Origin: Pelomonas candidula
Lineage (GTDB): Bacteria; Pseudomonadota; Gammaproteobacteria; Burkholderiales; Burkholderiaceae_C
Assembly: GCF_043555985.1 (NCBI RefSeq)
Contig: NZ_JBIGIC010000008.1
Coordinates: forward strand, 248,001-312,000
Direction of reading: 5' to 3'
DNA: 64,000 bases
Shown: in pieces, positions 14,447 through 23,314 of the stretch
Layout of the letters: each line of letters begins with the position of its first letter
How positions within the stretch are numbered: the first letter of the stretch is position 1
The notes under the pieces: model-generated
Seen by the model: the letters and a program-made list of their open reading frames with translations, nothing else
Told to the model about the DNA's origin: nothing
Database searches by the model: none
Program-made: the position numbers and the translations under genes

Positions 14447-16911
14447 GCCGGGCTCGCGAAGGCCGCTGGATCGACACGGGCCTGGCCTCGCGCATCAAGC
14501 ATTACCTCGATGCGCCGGCCGCGATGGCGCAGGGCGACGCGCTGGCCGGCGCGGCCACGCAGTTGCGCGCGGGCCAGCCGTCCGTCCTGCCAGTCAACGT
14601 CCAGCTCGACGCCGCCATGCGCTCGCACACCGTGCAGCCGTCCCTGCGGCCAGGCCTTGGGAAGTGCCGCGAGCAGATGTACCTCGCCACCCCAGGACTG
14701 CACGATCATGTCCAGGATCGCGGCGGCGCCGCCGAAGTTGCCGTCGATCTGGAAGGGGGGATGCGCGTCGAACATGTTCGGGTAGGTGCGCGCCGGCCCG
14801 AGCAGCCCCTGCAGGATCTTGTAGGCGCGTTCGCCATCGCCCAGCCGGGTCCAGAGCGCCAGCCGCCAGGCCGTGGCCCAGCCTGTGCTCTCGTCGCCTC
14901 GGGTGTTCAGCGTGACCCGGGCGGCCTGGGCCAGCTCTGGCGTGTCGCGCACGTTGATCTGTTCGCTGGGATACACCGCGTAGAGGTGGGACACGTGCCG
15001 GTGCTGCTGCTCGGGCGCGCCGGCGTCCCAGTCTTCCAGCCATTCCTGCAGCTGGCCCTGGGCACCGATGCGGTCTGCGGGCAGGCGGGCGCGCGCCTTC
15101 TGCACCGCGGCGGTGAAGTCGGCGTCGGCCTGGCCGAGCAGCTTCTGGGCAGCCAGCGTCGCGTCGAAGAGGTCGCGCAGGATCTGGCGGTCCATGGCCG
15201 GGCCGGCGCACAGGGCCACGCCGCGGTGGTGCTCGTTCTCGGGCGACAGCGAGGGCGAGGTGACGAGGCCTCGGCCCTGGGGGTCTTCGGTGAGCGTGTC
15301 CAGGAAGAACTGCGTGGCGCCCGTGAACAGCGGCACCAGGCGGCGCAGCACGGCCGCGTCGGGCTGGTACTGGTACTGCTGCCACAGCGTCGTGCAGAGC
15401 CAGGCGCCGCCGGTGGGCCACATGCCCCACAGCGGGCCGTCGATGGGCGCGGTGGCCCGCCACAGGTCGGTGTTGTGGTGGGCCAGCCAGCCGCGCGCGC
15501 CGTAGCTGTCGCGGGCGGTGCGGGCGCCGGTGATGGCCAGCTCCTCGACCATCTTCAGCAGCGGCTCGACGCATTCGCCGAGATTGGTCGGCCCGGCCGG
15601 CCAGTAGTTCATCTCGGTGTTGATGTTGATGGTGTACTTGCCCTCCCACGGCGGGTGCAGCACCTCGTTCCACAGCCCTTGCAGGTTGGCGGGCTGGCTG
15701 CCCGGCCGCGAGGACGACAGCAGCAGGTAGCGCGCGTACTGCACGTACATCGCCGTCAGCGCCGCATCGGCCTGCCGCGGCACGTCCTGGATGCGGACAT
15801 GGGTCGGCCGGGCATTCGCCTCGTCGCCGCCGAGGTCGATGTGCAGGCGGCGGAACGGCGCGCGGTGGGCGTCGACGTGGTCCTGGCGCAGCTTGGCAAA
15901 GGGCTTGCGCGCTGCAGCGGCGGTGCGCTGGCGCACGGTGGCCACGGGGGCGCCGCTCACGTCCTGGTAGCTGACGTAGCTGGTCTCGCCGGCCACCAGC
16001 AGCGTCAGCTGGCGCGCGCCGCGCACACGCAGCTGGTCGCCGATGGCTTCGATCCGGCCATCGCCCACCGCCTGCACGCGCAGCGCGTAGCGCAGCAGGC
16101 CTTCAATGCCGAAGGCCTGTACGTTGCGGCCCTCGATCAGCAGCGCGTCGCTGCCGTCGGCGCGTACGGCCAGCGATGCGGGCCGCTTGTCAGTCAGCGG
16201 CGATTCGCGGTGGTCCCAAGGGGCGCCGACATAGACCACGCCGTGGGCGTCGTACTTGGTGTCGCCAAAGCTGCCGTAGGGCTGGTAGTCGGGATGGCGG
16301 TAGCCGAGGTCGAGGTCGATGACGCCCTCGCCGACGATCTCCAGCCGGATCACGGCGACCTGATCGGGCACGCTGCTGAAGACCTCGCGTTGGTGGCGCG
16401 CGCTGCCGTCGAAGAAGCTGGCGCGCGCGATGGCGCTGTCGAGATCCAGGCTGCGGCGATAGCGCGCCGCGCTCTTCAGGCCGGGGAAGTCGAGCAGGAG
16501 GTCGCCGGCGCCGCTGAAGGGCATCTGCTTGTTCGGCTTGCCCATCAGCGCCGCGGCGACCAGCTCGTTGGCTTCCTGCCAGCGCTGCTGGCCGATCAGG
16601 CTTCGCACCTGAGGGAGGGCCTCGCGGAATTTCGGGTTGTCCTGGACGTAGGGCCCGCCGCCGTAGAGCGTGTCGATGTTGAGCTGCAGCCGCTCCTGCG
16701 CCGGGCGGCCGAACACCATGGCACCCAGGCGGCCATTGCCCACCGGGAGTGCCTCGATCCAGGGGCCCGCGGGCTGGTCGTACCACAGCTCCGGCGTGCC
16801 GGCGTCGATGCGCGCGGCACCGGCCTGCACCCATTGGGGCAGGGCGGCCAGCAGCGGCGCCATGGCGCTGCCGGCGAGGAAGCCGCGTCGTGACGTGCGT
16901 GCGTCGGTCAT
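14443..16911 (-). CDS. GH95 alpha-L-fucosidase (or alpha-L-galactosidase), Tat-exported
   Basis: Inverting 1,2-alpha-L-fucosidase family enzyme of 822 residues that removes the terminal fucose of xyloglucan side chains; some members act on L-galactose. The N-terminus TSRRGFLAGSAM is a twin-arginine signal, so the folded enzyme should be exported to the periplasm. The four functional residues known from the Bifidobacterium enzyme have counterparts: Asn429 and Asn431 in TININTEMNYWP, Glu558 in SPSLSPENE and Asp723 in FQIDGNFGG. Length is normal for the family. The frame is open far upstream but ATG at 16911 overlaps the preceding SGNH stop as ATGA. It is also coupled by ATGA to GH43 downstream. 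A GH35 in the same run supports xyloglucan side-chain trimming. Confidence 0.95.
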   Translation of the reverse strand: MTDARTSRRGFLAGSAMAPLLAALPQWVQAGAARIDAGTPELWYDQPAGPWIEALPVGNGRLGAMVFGRPAQERLQLNIDTLYGGGPYVQDNPKFREALPQVRSLIGQQRWQEANELVAAALMGKPNKQMPFSGAGDLLLDFPGLKSAARYRRSLDLDSAIARASFFDGSARHQREVFSSVPDQVAVIRLEIVGEGVIDLDLGYRHPDYQPYGSFGDTKYDAHGVVYVGAPWDHRESPLTDKRPASLAVRADGSDALLIEGRNVQAFGIEGLLRYALRVQAVGDGRIEAIGDQLRVRGARQLTLLVAGETSYVSYQDVSGAPVATVRQRTAAAARKPFAKLRQDHVDAHRAPFRRLHIDLGGDEANARPTHVRIQDVPRQADAALTAMYVQYARYLLLSSSRPGSQPANLQGLWNEVLHPPWEGKYTININTEMNYWPAGPTNLGECVEPLLKMVEELAITGARTARDSYGARGWLAHHNTDLWRATAPIDGPLWGMWPTGGAWLCTTLWQQYQYQPDAAVLRRLVPLFTGATQFFLDTLTEDPQGRGLVTSPSLSPENEHHRGVALCAGPAMDRQILRDLFDATLAAQKLLGQADADFTAAVQKARARLPADRIGAQGQLQEWLEDWDAGAPEQQHRHVSHLYAVYPSEQINVRDTPELAQAARVTLNTRGDESTGWATAWRLALWTRLGDGERAYKILQGLLGPARTYPNMFDAHPPFQIDGNFGGAAAILDMIVQSWGGEVHLLAALPKAWPQGRLHGVRAHGGVELDVDWQDGRLARAQLRGRAGQRVALRHRGRRIEVMLDARGQARVDPAAFASPA

Positions 16912-18212
16912 GGCGTCTGGCCCATCAGCTTCTGCAGGGTCGGCGCCATGGCGCGTTGCCAGATCTCGTAGCCGCGCTCGTTGGGGTGCAGCAGGTCGGG
17001 CATGATGTCCTTGCTGAGCGTGCCGTCGGGCTGCAGCAGGGCGGCGCCGATGTCCAGGAAGTGCACGCTGCGGCTGTCGGCATAGCCGGCGATGAGTTTG
17101 TTGATGGCCTGGTTGAGCTGGCGTTGACCGTCGTCGGGTTTCTCGCCGCGCGGGAAGATGGCCAGCAGCAGCACCTGGGCCTTGGGCAGGCGCTGGCGGA
17201 TCTCGTCGAGCAGGCGCTTGATGCCGGCCGCCGTCGTTTCCGGCGCTTCGGCGCGATGGCCGGTGTTGTTGGTGCCGATCATCAGCACGACGGCCTGGGG
17301 CGCGATGCCGTCGATCTCGCCATGCTGCAGCCGCCACAGCGCGTTCTCGGTGCGGTCGCCGCCAAAGCCCAGCGCCAGCCCGTGCAGCGGCGCGAAGTGG
17401 TGCTGCCAGACCTCGCGGCCTTCCTTTTCCCAGCCCTGGGTGATGGAGTCGCCGATGAAGACGATCTGCGGCGGTGTGCCGGCCTCGAGCAGCTTGCGCT
17501 TCTCCTCGAGCTTTTCCTTGTGACGCGGCAGCCACCAGTCAATGGACCAGGACTCGTTCAGCATGGCCGGCGTGACCGACTCGGTGCGGTAGTCGGGGCA
17601 GGCCAGGCCGGGCTTCGCGTCGCGGCCGATGCGCACGTTGGCGACGCTGACGCGGCCACTACCCGTACCTTCGAGCGCGAAGGGCAGGGTGACGGCGGAG
17701 AAGTCGGCACCCTGGCGGGCGAAGCAGCTCATCGACAACGCGACGTGCTGCCAGCCCTTGCCGGTCCAGCTGCGTGCGGGCTCGATGAGATTGACGCCGC
17801 GCTCACAGCCGGAGCCGCAGCCGACCTTGACGCTCAGGCCCCCGTGGCTCAGCTCGGACACGTCCAGGTCGAACTCCAGCGTGCCGCCTGCATAGGGCCT
17901 GAGGTCCAGCGGCGAGCGGCTCTCCACGCGCAGCGTCGACTGCCACAGGTCGCGCCAGTCGAACAGCAGTGCGTCGCGCCTGCCGTTGTTGCTGCGGGCG
18001 CTGGCGCCGGCATAGGCGTTGCGGGCGTACTCCGCCTTGGGCGGCGGTGCAGCGACACCGTCACCGGTCAGCTCGACCTGCGCGTCCCAATGGCCGACGG
18101 TGATGCGCCAGGCGTCAGCCGGCGCGGGAAGGATGGTGAGGTCCTGGGCGCAGACCAGGCCGGTGCTGGCGAACAAGGTGGCGAATAGAAGGGTTTGAAA
18201 ACGGGACTGCAT
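16908..18212 (-). CDS. SGNH/GDSL acetylesterase fused to an ExoP-like carbohydrate-binding domain
   Basis: Exported 434-residue protein with signal peptide (cleavage near VCAQ-D, about 23). Residues about 27-197 resemble the galactose-binding-like domain at the C-terminus of ExoP-type GH3 enzymes: PYAGGTLEFDLDVSE, then CGSGC, then SMSCFARQGADFSAVTLPF. Residues about 220-434 are an SGNH hydrolase close to platelet-activating-factor acetylhydrolase-like esterases: catalytic Ser256 in GDSITQGW, block II GFGGDRTEN, block III GTNN, and Asp406/His409 in DLLHPN. A role removing O-acetyl groups from xyloglucan galactose is likely by context. Xanthomonas xyloglucan loci also carry an SGNH acetylesterase with an accessory domain (family CE20), but I cannot say whether this is the same family. 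Coupled by ATGA to GH95; 17 bases after GH35. Confidence 0.85.
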   Translation of the reverse strand: MQSRFQTLLFATLFASTGLVCAQDLTILPAPADAWRITVGHWDAQVELTGDGVAAPPPKAEYARNAYAGASARSNNGRRDALLFDWRDLWQSTLRVESRSPLDLRPYAGGTLEFDLDVSELSHGGLSVKVGCGSGCERGVNLIEPARSWTGKGWQHVALSMSCFARQGADFSAVTLPFALEGTGSGRVSVANVRIGRDAKPGLACPDYRTESVTPAMLNESWSIDWWLPRHKEKLEEKRKLLEAGTPPQIVFIGDSITQGWEKEGREVWQHHFAPLHGLALGFGGDRTENALWRLQHGEIDGIAPQAVVLMIGTNNTGHRAEAPETTAAGIKRLLDEIRQRLPKAQVLLLAIFPRGEKPDDGQRQLNQAINKLIAGYADSRSVHFLDIGAALLQPDGTLSKDIMPDLLHPNERGYEIWQRAMAPTLQKLMGQTP

Positions 18213-18229
18213 GGAGAACTTGTGATGGG

Positions 18230-19891
18230 TCAGCGATAGCGCCCCAGCGTGACCTTGATGACACGCGGAGTGGCGGTGAAGTTCAGGCCCCAGTCGACCT
18301 GGTCGCCGTTCCAGCGGCGTTCCATGACCCACTGGCCGTCGGCGCCGAAGCGGCCCTCCTCGACGCGGTCGATGAGCGCCTTGCCGCTGGCGTCGGCGTC
18401 GTCGATGCGCACGCGCGCCAGTTGGCCGACGAGGAGGAACTCGTCGTCGCCGAGCTGCGCGATGGCCACGCCGCCCGAGGGCGTGGCGGCGTGGGCAGGC
18501 TTCTCCTTCTGGTTGCCCGGCCACTCGCGCTCGCCGAACTGCCACTGGCCGAAGGTGACGTGCGCCTTCCAGCCCTTCATCGCCACGAACTGGTCGGCAT
18601 GGTCGTCAGGCTCGGCGACGCCCCAGGTGCGGCCCTCGAACGCCCAGCGCGCCCACTGGCGCTGCATGGGCCGGAAGGCGGCGAAGACCTTCGCGAACGG
18701 CTCGACGGTGGCCCGGTCGTTGGTCTTCGCGCCCAGCGGGTAGTTGGCGTAGTCGAAGTAGTCGATGCCGAAAGGCGAGACGCCGATCGAGCCCGAGCCC
18801 AGGATCTGATAGAGGTAGCGCGCATAGAGCTCGGCATTGCCGATCTCGGGCACGAACAAGGCGTTGTCGGGGCGCTTGAACCTGGCCAGATTGGCGTCGA
18901 GCTTGAGCGACTCTGGGTTGTAGATGTCGGGGCCGACGATGTCGATGTGGGGCGCGGCGGCCTTGTAGATGTCGATGACGTCGTAGGTGGGGCCGCCCGA
19001 TGCGAAGTCCTTCTTCCACGGCTTGGGCGGCTGCTCCAGCGGGTCGCGCAGCGCGTTGTTGACGTACATCGGCAGGTCGTACACGGCACGGCCGGCCTTG
19101 GCGATCTCCTCGATGTAGCGGGCGATGGCCCAGGCGTGGAAGTACTCGTCGGCGTAGTCGCCATAGACCTCGCGCCAGTTGCCCGAGGCCTGGGCCACGG
19201 GCTTCTTGCGGGCGAGCACGGCGGCGGGCACGGGCTGCTCGAAGGCGGCCTGGGCCGCCTTGCCGAAGTCACGCGCCAGGCCGAAGGTGCCGACTTCGTT
19301 CTCTACCTGCACCATCAGCACGGTGTGCTGTTGGCCGTCGATCTTCTTCAGGTGCGTCATCAACGCGGTGAACGCGCGCTTGTCGGCCTGGAGGGTCTCC
19401 TGGCCGAATGGCGAGAGGCAATAGCTGTCCTTGCCGGACTCGTCGACCATGCGCGGGAAGCGGCGGTTGTCGAACTTGACCCAGGCCGGCGTGTACTGCG
19501 GGCTGGTGTTCTTCCAGGTGCCGAACCACAGCAGCACGACGTGGACCTGGTGCTCGCGTGCCTGCTTGACGAGGGTGTCGACGAAGGAGAAGTCGAAGCG
19601 CCCCTCGACGGGCTCGACCTGTTCCCAGGCCACCGGCACCTCGACGGTGTTGGCGTGGACGTCGGCAACGGCGGGCCAGACCTTGTCCAACGCCGCGGGG
19701 TAGTTGCTGGAGTTGTGGACCTGCGCGCCGAGCATCGTGAAAGGCGCGCCGTCGACCATGAGGGTGTGACGGCCTTCCTTGTGCACCAGCTGCGGAAGCT
19801 CGCCGGCTGCCGCGGCCGTGAAGGCCAGAGGCAGCAGCAGGGCCGACGCTGCCATGCGAAGGCAATAGGAACGGAAAGGGGACTTGGGCAT
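18230..19891 (-). CDS. GH35 beta-galactosidase with C-terminal DUF5597
   Basis: Retaining beta-galactosidase, 553 residues with a signal peptide (about 1-29). The barrel carries the acid/base pair motif MVQVENEVGTFG (Glu199) and nucleophile Glu348 in LFVPEIGNAE. The C-terminal 150 residues match the beta domain (DUF5597) found in Cellvibrio japonicus Bgl35A, the enzyme that removes galactose from xyloglucan oligosaccharides, so the same job is likely here in the periplasm. It follows the TonB-dependent receptor by 57 bases and precedes the SGNH esterase by 17, giving the order receptor, GH35, esterase, GH95. Start ATG at 19891 opens a good signal peptide; the ribosome site is weak. Confidence 0.94.
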   Translation of the reverse strand: MPKSPFRSYCLRMAASALLLPLAFTAAAAGELPQLVHKEGRHTLMVDGAPFTMLGAQVHNSSNYPAALDKVWPAVADVHANTVEVPVAWEQVEPVEGRFDFSFVDTLVKQAREHQVHVVLLWFGTWKNTSPQYTPAWVKFDNRRFPRMVDESGKDSYCLSPFGQETLQADKRAFTALMTHLKKIDGQQHTVLMVQVENEVGTFGLARDFGKAAQAAFEQPVPAAVLARKKPVAQASGNWREVYGDYADEYFHAWAIARYIEEIAKAGRAVYDLPMYVNNALRDPLEQPPKPWKKDFASGGPTYDVIDIYKAAAPHIDIVGPDIYNPESLKLDANLARFKRPDNALFVPEIGNAELYARYLYQILGSGSIGVSPFGIDYFDYANYPLGAKTNDRATVEPFAKVFAAFRPMQRQWARWAFEGRTWGVAEPDDHADQFVAMKGWKAHVTFGQWQFGEREWPGNQKEKPAHAATPSGGVAIAQLGDDEFLLVGQLARVRIDDADASGKALIDRVEEGRFGADGQWVMERRWNGDQVDWGLNFTATPRVIKVTLGRYR

Positions 19892-19948
19892 GTGTGCGTG
19901 ACGCCCGGCCGCTGATCGTGCGGCCGGGAGTTAAGGCTCAGGAAGGGC

Positions 19949-22900
19949 TCAGAAGGAATAGCGCATCTGCACCGTGAAGCGCCGGCCCGTGTAGAAGGCC
20001 GATCGCTGCATCAATCCGATGCCCTGCTGCATGTACTGCTTGTAGAGGGCGTCATTGAGGTTCTGCGCTTCGAAGGAGAGGCCAACGTCGTCGTTGACCT
20101 TGTAGTGCACGCCCATGTCGAGCTGGCCGTAGGCCCCGCCCCAGGTCGGCAGCGAGAAGTTCGACGAGAACGGCTTCTTGTAGTTCGGGCTGTTCGGGTT
20201 GTAGTCCCAGCCGTTGCCGAAGTCGTCGTTTGTGCCGTAGGCATTGGCGCCCTGCAGGTACTTCGAGCGCCAGCTGTAGGCCAGTCGCGCCGAGATCGGA
20301 CCGTAGTCGTACAGCAGCGCGAGGTTGAACGACTTGCGTGACAGGCCGGTCAGCGGCAGGTTGCCGATGACGTGGCCGTTCGTGTCGCAGCCATAGAGGT
20401 GCCGTGCCAGCTCCGTGTCGACCGTGCCCCGCGGCGTGCACCACTGGAGGTCGATCTTGTCGTACATCGTCATCTGGCTGTCGATGTAGGTGAAGTTGCC
20501 CGATACCCCGAAGCCCGACAGCCAGCCCGGTAGCTTGTCGAAGTACTGCTGGTAGCCGACCTCGACGCCGCGGGCGCGGCCCTTGGCACCGTTGACGGGC
20601 TCCGTGACCGCGAAGTCGTGCGGATTTCCGGCCGTGTCCGAAGCCCGGTAGTAGCCCGTCTGGCCGATGACGACGTCCTGGAGCTGCTTGTCGAACGCCG
20701 CCACCGTGAACGAGCTGGTCGGGCCGAAGTAGTACTCGGCCGTCAGGTCGAGGTTGCTCGACTTGGTCGGCTTGAGCAAGGGATTGCCGTTGGCCGTGCC
20801 GGTGTAGGAGACCGAGTCGACCACCGTCTGGCCGTTGGCGTCCTGGTGCGACTGCACGTTCTGGGAGATCGTCGTGTAGGCCTGCATCTGGTACAGATCC
20901 GGCCGGGAAATGCCCTTGGACAGCGCCAGGCGGTATTGCAGCTTGTCGCTCGCCTTCATGCGAAGGTTCAGGCTGGGCAAGACGCTGGAGTAGGCGTTGT
21001 GGAAGCTTTGCAGGTCCGCCTTTGGCACGAACACGGGCAGGCCAGGAAACTGCGTGTAGTTCGGCACCGAGAGGATGGTGTTGCCGACCGCGTCGGCTTG
21101 CGTGTAAACCGCCCGCACACCCACGTTGCCGTCCACCGGATATTTCCAGTCGTCGAAACCGAAGCGTAGCTGGCCGTAGACCGCCTGCGTGCGTTCGTTC
21201 TGCTCGTTGCGGCCTTGCTGGTCGCCATACTTGGCCGGCGTCCAGGTCGGGCTGCAGGTGCTGGACCAGCAGACCTGGTCGGCATAGGCGTGGATCTTCT
21301 TGAAGCCGGCGTCGTTGAGCAGGCCCATGTCCGGCACCACGATCGGCGCCGGCATCGGTCCGTTGCCGCCGAAGAAGTTGTTGAATGACTGGATATGGGT
21401 GTCGCCCTTGAAGCGCGGATCGCTCATCCAGGCGAGCTGTTTGTACGGCTGCCACGAACCTGAGGGCCCCACCGCCCAGGGCTGCGTGATCTGTGCCCAT
21501 TCAGAATCGTGCGTCGACTCGGTGACCGCGCCGCGATGGGTCAGGCGAAAGCCGAAGCGCAGGTCGTTGAACACCGCGTCGTCGAAGTTCAACTTGCCAT
21601 CGACGCGCCACGCGGTTTCCTGGGCCGTCGCATGGTCCCGGTGTTCCTGGGCGGAGCCCCAGTAGTAGTTGTTCGCGTCGGCGAGGAAAGCACGGTCGGC
21701 GGCGTCGAAGTTGAAGCTGGGCGTCGACGACGTGAAGTCGACCTGCTGCTTGGGCATCCAGCCGCCGGTGCCGATCAGGTAGTCGGTGCCGTCGCTGACG
21801 GCGTTGATGTGCTGGAGGTCGGAGCGCAAGGTCAGGCTGGACGACACCTTCGCGGTGACGTTCCAGGCGATGTCGCGGGTATCCGCCGAGCGGCCGGCGT
21901 GGCGCGAGAGGGTGGCGAAGCCCAGGCCGTGGATGCTCCCGTCGGGCGAGCCATCCCCCGGGGCGCGCAGCGTCCCGGTGAGCAACGCGCCGTTGGCGTT
22001 GAAGGTGGCGCCGGGGTCGACCGTGATCTGGGTGTTGGTGCCGCCCTCCGACATTCCGTTCTCCCACGTGTCCATGCGGTACTTCGAGCGGAAGTACGTG
22101 AGCGATGAGGAGACGTCGTTCTTGCGCCACTGCAGCGCACCGTACAGGCCATTGCGGGTGCGGTCGAAGTCGCTGGAGTCCCAGGAGCCGCCCTGGCTGA
22201 TCCAGCGCAGCGTGCCGCTGGTGTCGCCGATGAGGGCATCGGTGCGGGGGTAGTAGGGCGCGACGAACAGGCCGTTGCTGCGCGTGGCGATCTTCGAGTG
22301 TGCGATGTCGAGCAGGGCGCCGATTTCGCCGAGGTCGGTCTTCCAGCGGTTGGACACCAGGCCGGAATATGAGGGCTCGGCCTTGCCGCCGCGCAACTGC
22401 TGCTGGGAGGCTTCGACCGATAGTGCGCCCTTGAGCCCCTTGAAGTCGAAGGGCAGGGCCGTGCGCAGGTTCACCAGGCCACCGATGGCGCCTTCGATCT
22501 GCTCTGCGGACGGGTTCTTGTAGACGTCCACGCCGGACATCAGCTCCGGCGGCACGTCCTCGAAGCTCAGCGAGCGTCCGCCGTTGGCGGAGAAGGAGTC
22601 GCGTCCGTTCAGCTCCGAACGCACGTAGCTCAAGCCGCGCACGCTCACGCCGGTGCCCTCGGCAGCGAAATGCATGATGCCGTCGCCGACGCCCTGCTGG
22701 GGATCGGCGCGGTTCAGTGTGCGGTCGATGGTGACGCCTGCAATGCGTTGCAGCACCTCGGTGACGGACTTGTCCGGCAGCTTGCCGATGTCGTCCGCGA
22801 CGATGGAGTCGACGACCTCGTCGGCGTTCTGCTTGATTTTCTGGGCCGACTGCAGTGCCGCACGCTGGCCGCTGATGACGACTGTCTCGATCTTCTGCGG

Positions 22901-23017
22901 CTTCGTTTCCGGGGCCGCGGCTGGTTCAGGCGCAGGCTGGCCCCAGGCCAAACCGGTGCTGAGCAGAGCCGCCTGGGCGGCGGCGAGGGAAATGGCGGTT
23001 CTCCGATGCTGGTTCAC
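19949..23017 (-). CDS. TonB-dependent outer-membrane receptor (first of two)
   Basis: 1022-residue energy-dependent outer-membrane transporter, probably for xyloglucan oligosaccharides. After a signal peptide (about 1-26) comes a TonB-box-like ETVVISG, a plug domain (VVDSIVADDIGKLPDKSVTE, then VSVRGLSYVRSELNG) and a 22-strand beta barrel ending in the aromatic RYSF expected of outer-membrane proteins. The plug type is that of the long TIGR01782 group common in Caulobacter, Xanthomonas and polysaccharide-degrading Burkholderiales. Translation starts at GTG 23017, with GGAG five bases upstream. It heads the minus-strand run of side-chain enzymes and is divergent from the GntR genes, with several operator-like palindromes in between. 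It is clearly related to the receptor at 28243 in the plug but differs in the barrel, suggesting different ligands. Confidence 0.95.
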   Translation of the reverse strand: MNQHRRTAISLAAAQAALLSTGLAWGQPAPEPAAAPETKPQKIETVVISGQRAALQSAQKIKQNADEVVDSIVADDIGKLPDKSVTEVLQRIAGVTIDRTLNRADPQQGVGDGIMHFAAEGTGVSVRGLSYVRSELNGRDSFSANGGRSLSFEDVPPELMSGVDVYKNPSAEQIEGAIGGLVNLRTALPFDFKGLKGALSVEASQQQLRGGKAEPSYSGLVSNRWKTDLGEIGALLDIAHSKIATRSNGLFVAPYYPRTDALIGDTSGTLRWISQGGSWDSSDFDRTRNGLYGALQWRKNDVSSSLTYFRSKYRMDTWENGMSEGGTNTQITVDPGATFNANGALLTGTLRAPGDGSPDGSIHGLGFATLSRHAGRSADTRDIAWNVTAKVSSSLTLRSDLQHINAVSDGTDYLIGTGGWMPKQQVDFTSSTPSFNFDAADRAFLADANNYYWGSAQEHRDHATAQETAWRVDGKLNFDDAVFNDLRFGFRLTHRGAVTESTHDSEWAQITQPWAVGPSGSWQPYKQLAWMSDPRFKGDTHIQSFNNFFGGNGPMPAPIVVPDMGLLNDAGFKKIHAYADQVCWSSTCSPTWTPAKYGDQQGRNEQNERTQAVYGQLRFGFDDWKYPVDGNVGVRAVYTQADAVGNTILSVPNYTQFPGLPVFVPKADLQSFHNAYSSVLPSLNLRMKASDKLQYRLALSKGISRPDLYQMQAYTTISQNVQSHQDANGQTVVDSVSYTGTANGNPLLKPTKSSNLDLTAEYYFGPTSSFTVAAFDKQLQDVVIGQTGYYRASDTAGNPHDFAVTEPVNGAKGRARGVEVGYQQYFDKLPGWLSGFGVSGNFTYIDSQMTMYDKIDLQWCTPRGTVDTELARHLYGCDTNGHVIGNLPLTGLSRKSFNLALLYDYGPISARLAYSWRSKYLQGANAYGTNDDFGNGWDYNPNSPNYKKPFSSNFSLPTWGGAYGQLDMGVHYKVNDDVGLSFEAQNLNDALYKQYMQQGIGLMQRSAFYTGRRFTVQMRYSF

Positions 23018-23150
23018 TGCGTCTCCTTTCTCTGGGCTCTATGGCCTTTGGCGGGGTGGATTCAGCGGTGACGGTTCGGGACTGGTCAGGCTCCTGGCGC
23101 TTGTTCTGCGTCTGGCAGCGCTGTCATCGCTGTAGGTGGTCGTCTAGCGC

Positions 23151-23175
23151 TGGTCAAGCCAGTTTGGTCATGCCA
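23151..23175. promoter_or_regulatory. Two degenerate operator-like sites
   Basis: TGGTCAAGCCA (23151-23161) and TGGTCATGCCA (23165-23175) keep the outer TGG...CCA of the palindrome but differ in the right half. They start 14 bases apart. They lie on the receptor side of the perfect site and could be weaker contacts for the same GntR protein. Confidence 0.5.
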
Positions 23176-23194
23176 GTTTGCCACGACCTAATTT

Positions 23195-23205
23195 TGGTCT
23201 GACCA
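23195..23205. promoter_or_regulatory. Perfect TGGTCTGACCA operator
   Basis: TGGTC-T-GACCA is a perfect inverted repeat about an odd central base, flanked by T runs. It resembles the core recognised by FadR (TGGTCNGACCA), a GntR regulator of the same FCD family as the two regulators encoded immediately downstream. Perfect copies recur at 26464, 26519 and 55407, each in a promoter region. Confidence 0.75.
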
Positions 23206-23250
23206 GAGCATACCCCAATACCCACTTGGCACTGTTGGCGCGGTAACATG

Positions 23251-23291
23251 TGGAAGGTCCAAATTGATTGCGTTACCATTTGGTCAGTCCA
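23251..23291. promoter_or_regulatory. Two operator-like sites before GntR1
   Basis: TGGAAGGTCCA (23251-23261) and TGGTCAGTCCA (23281-23291) share the TGG-N5-CCA frame. The second has one mismatch to the perfect palindrome. The distal element ends 24 bases before the ATG of GntR1, a position suited to autorepression. Confidence 0.55.
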
Positions 23292-23314
23292 ATTTGCAAG
23301 GGAGTTCATCGGTC

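Larger units (their letters stand above)
23018..23314. promoter_or_regulatory. Divergent control region between receptor and GntR1
   Basis: 297 bases separate the GTG start of the receptor (minus) from the ATG of the first GntR gene (plus). The half nearer the regulator is AT-rich compared with the surrounding DNA and holds five TGG-N5-CCA elements between 23151 and 23291. One is a perfect TGGTCTGACCA palindrome. A pair GGTAAC (23242-23247) and GTTACC (23272-23277) also forms an inverted repeat. This is the densest operator cluster in the window and implies both control of the receptor operon and autoregulation. Confidence 0.75.

Noticed and set aside
14443..17535. A 1030-codon frame that would extend GH95 by about 200 residues
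   Set aside because: The extension overlaps the SGNH gene; the ATG at 16911 overlaps its stop as ATGA and begins a Tat signal, so the shorter protein is right.
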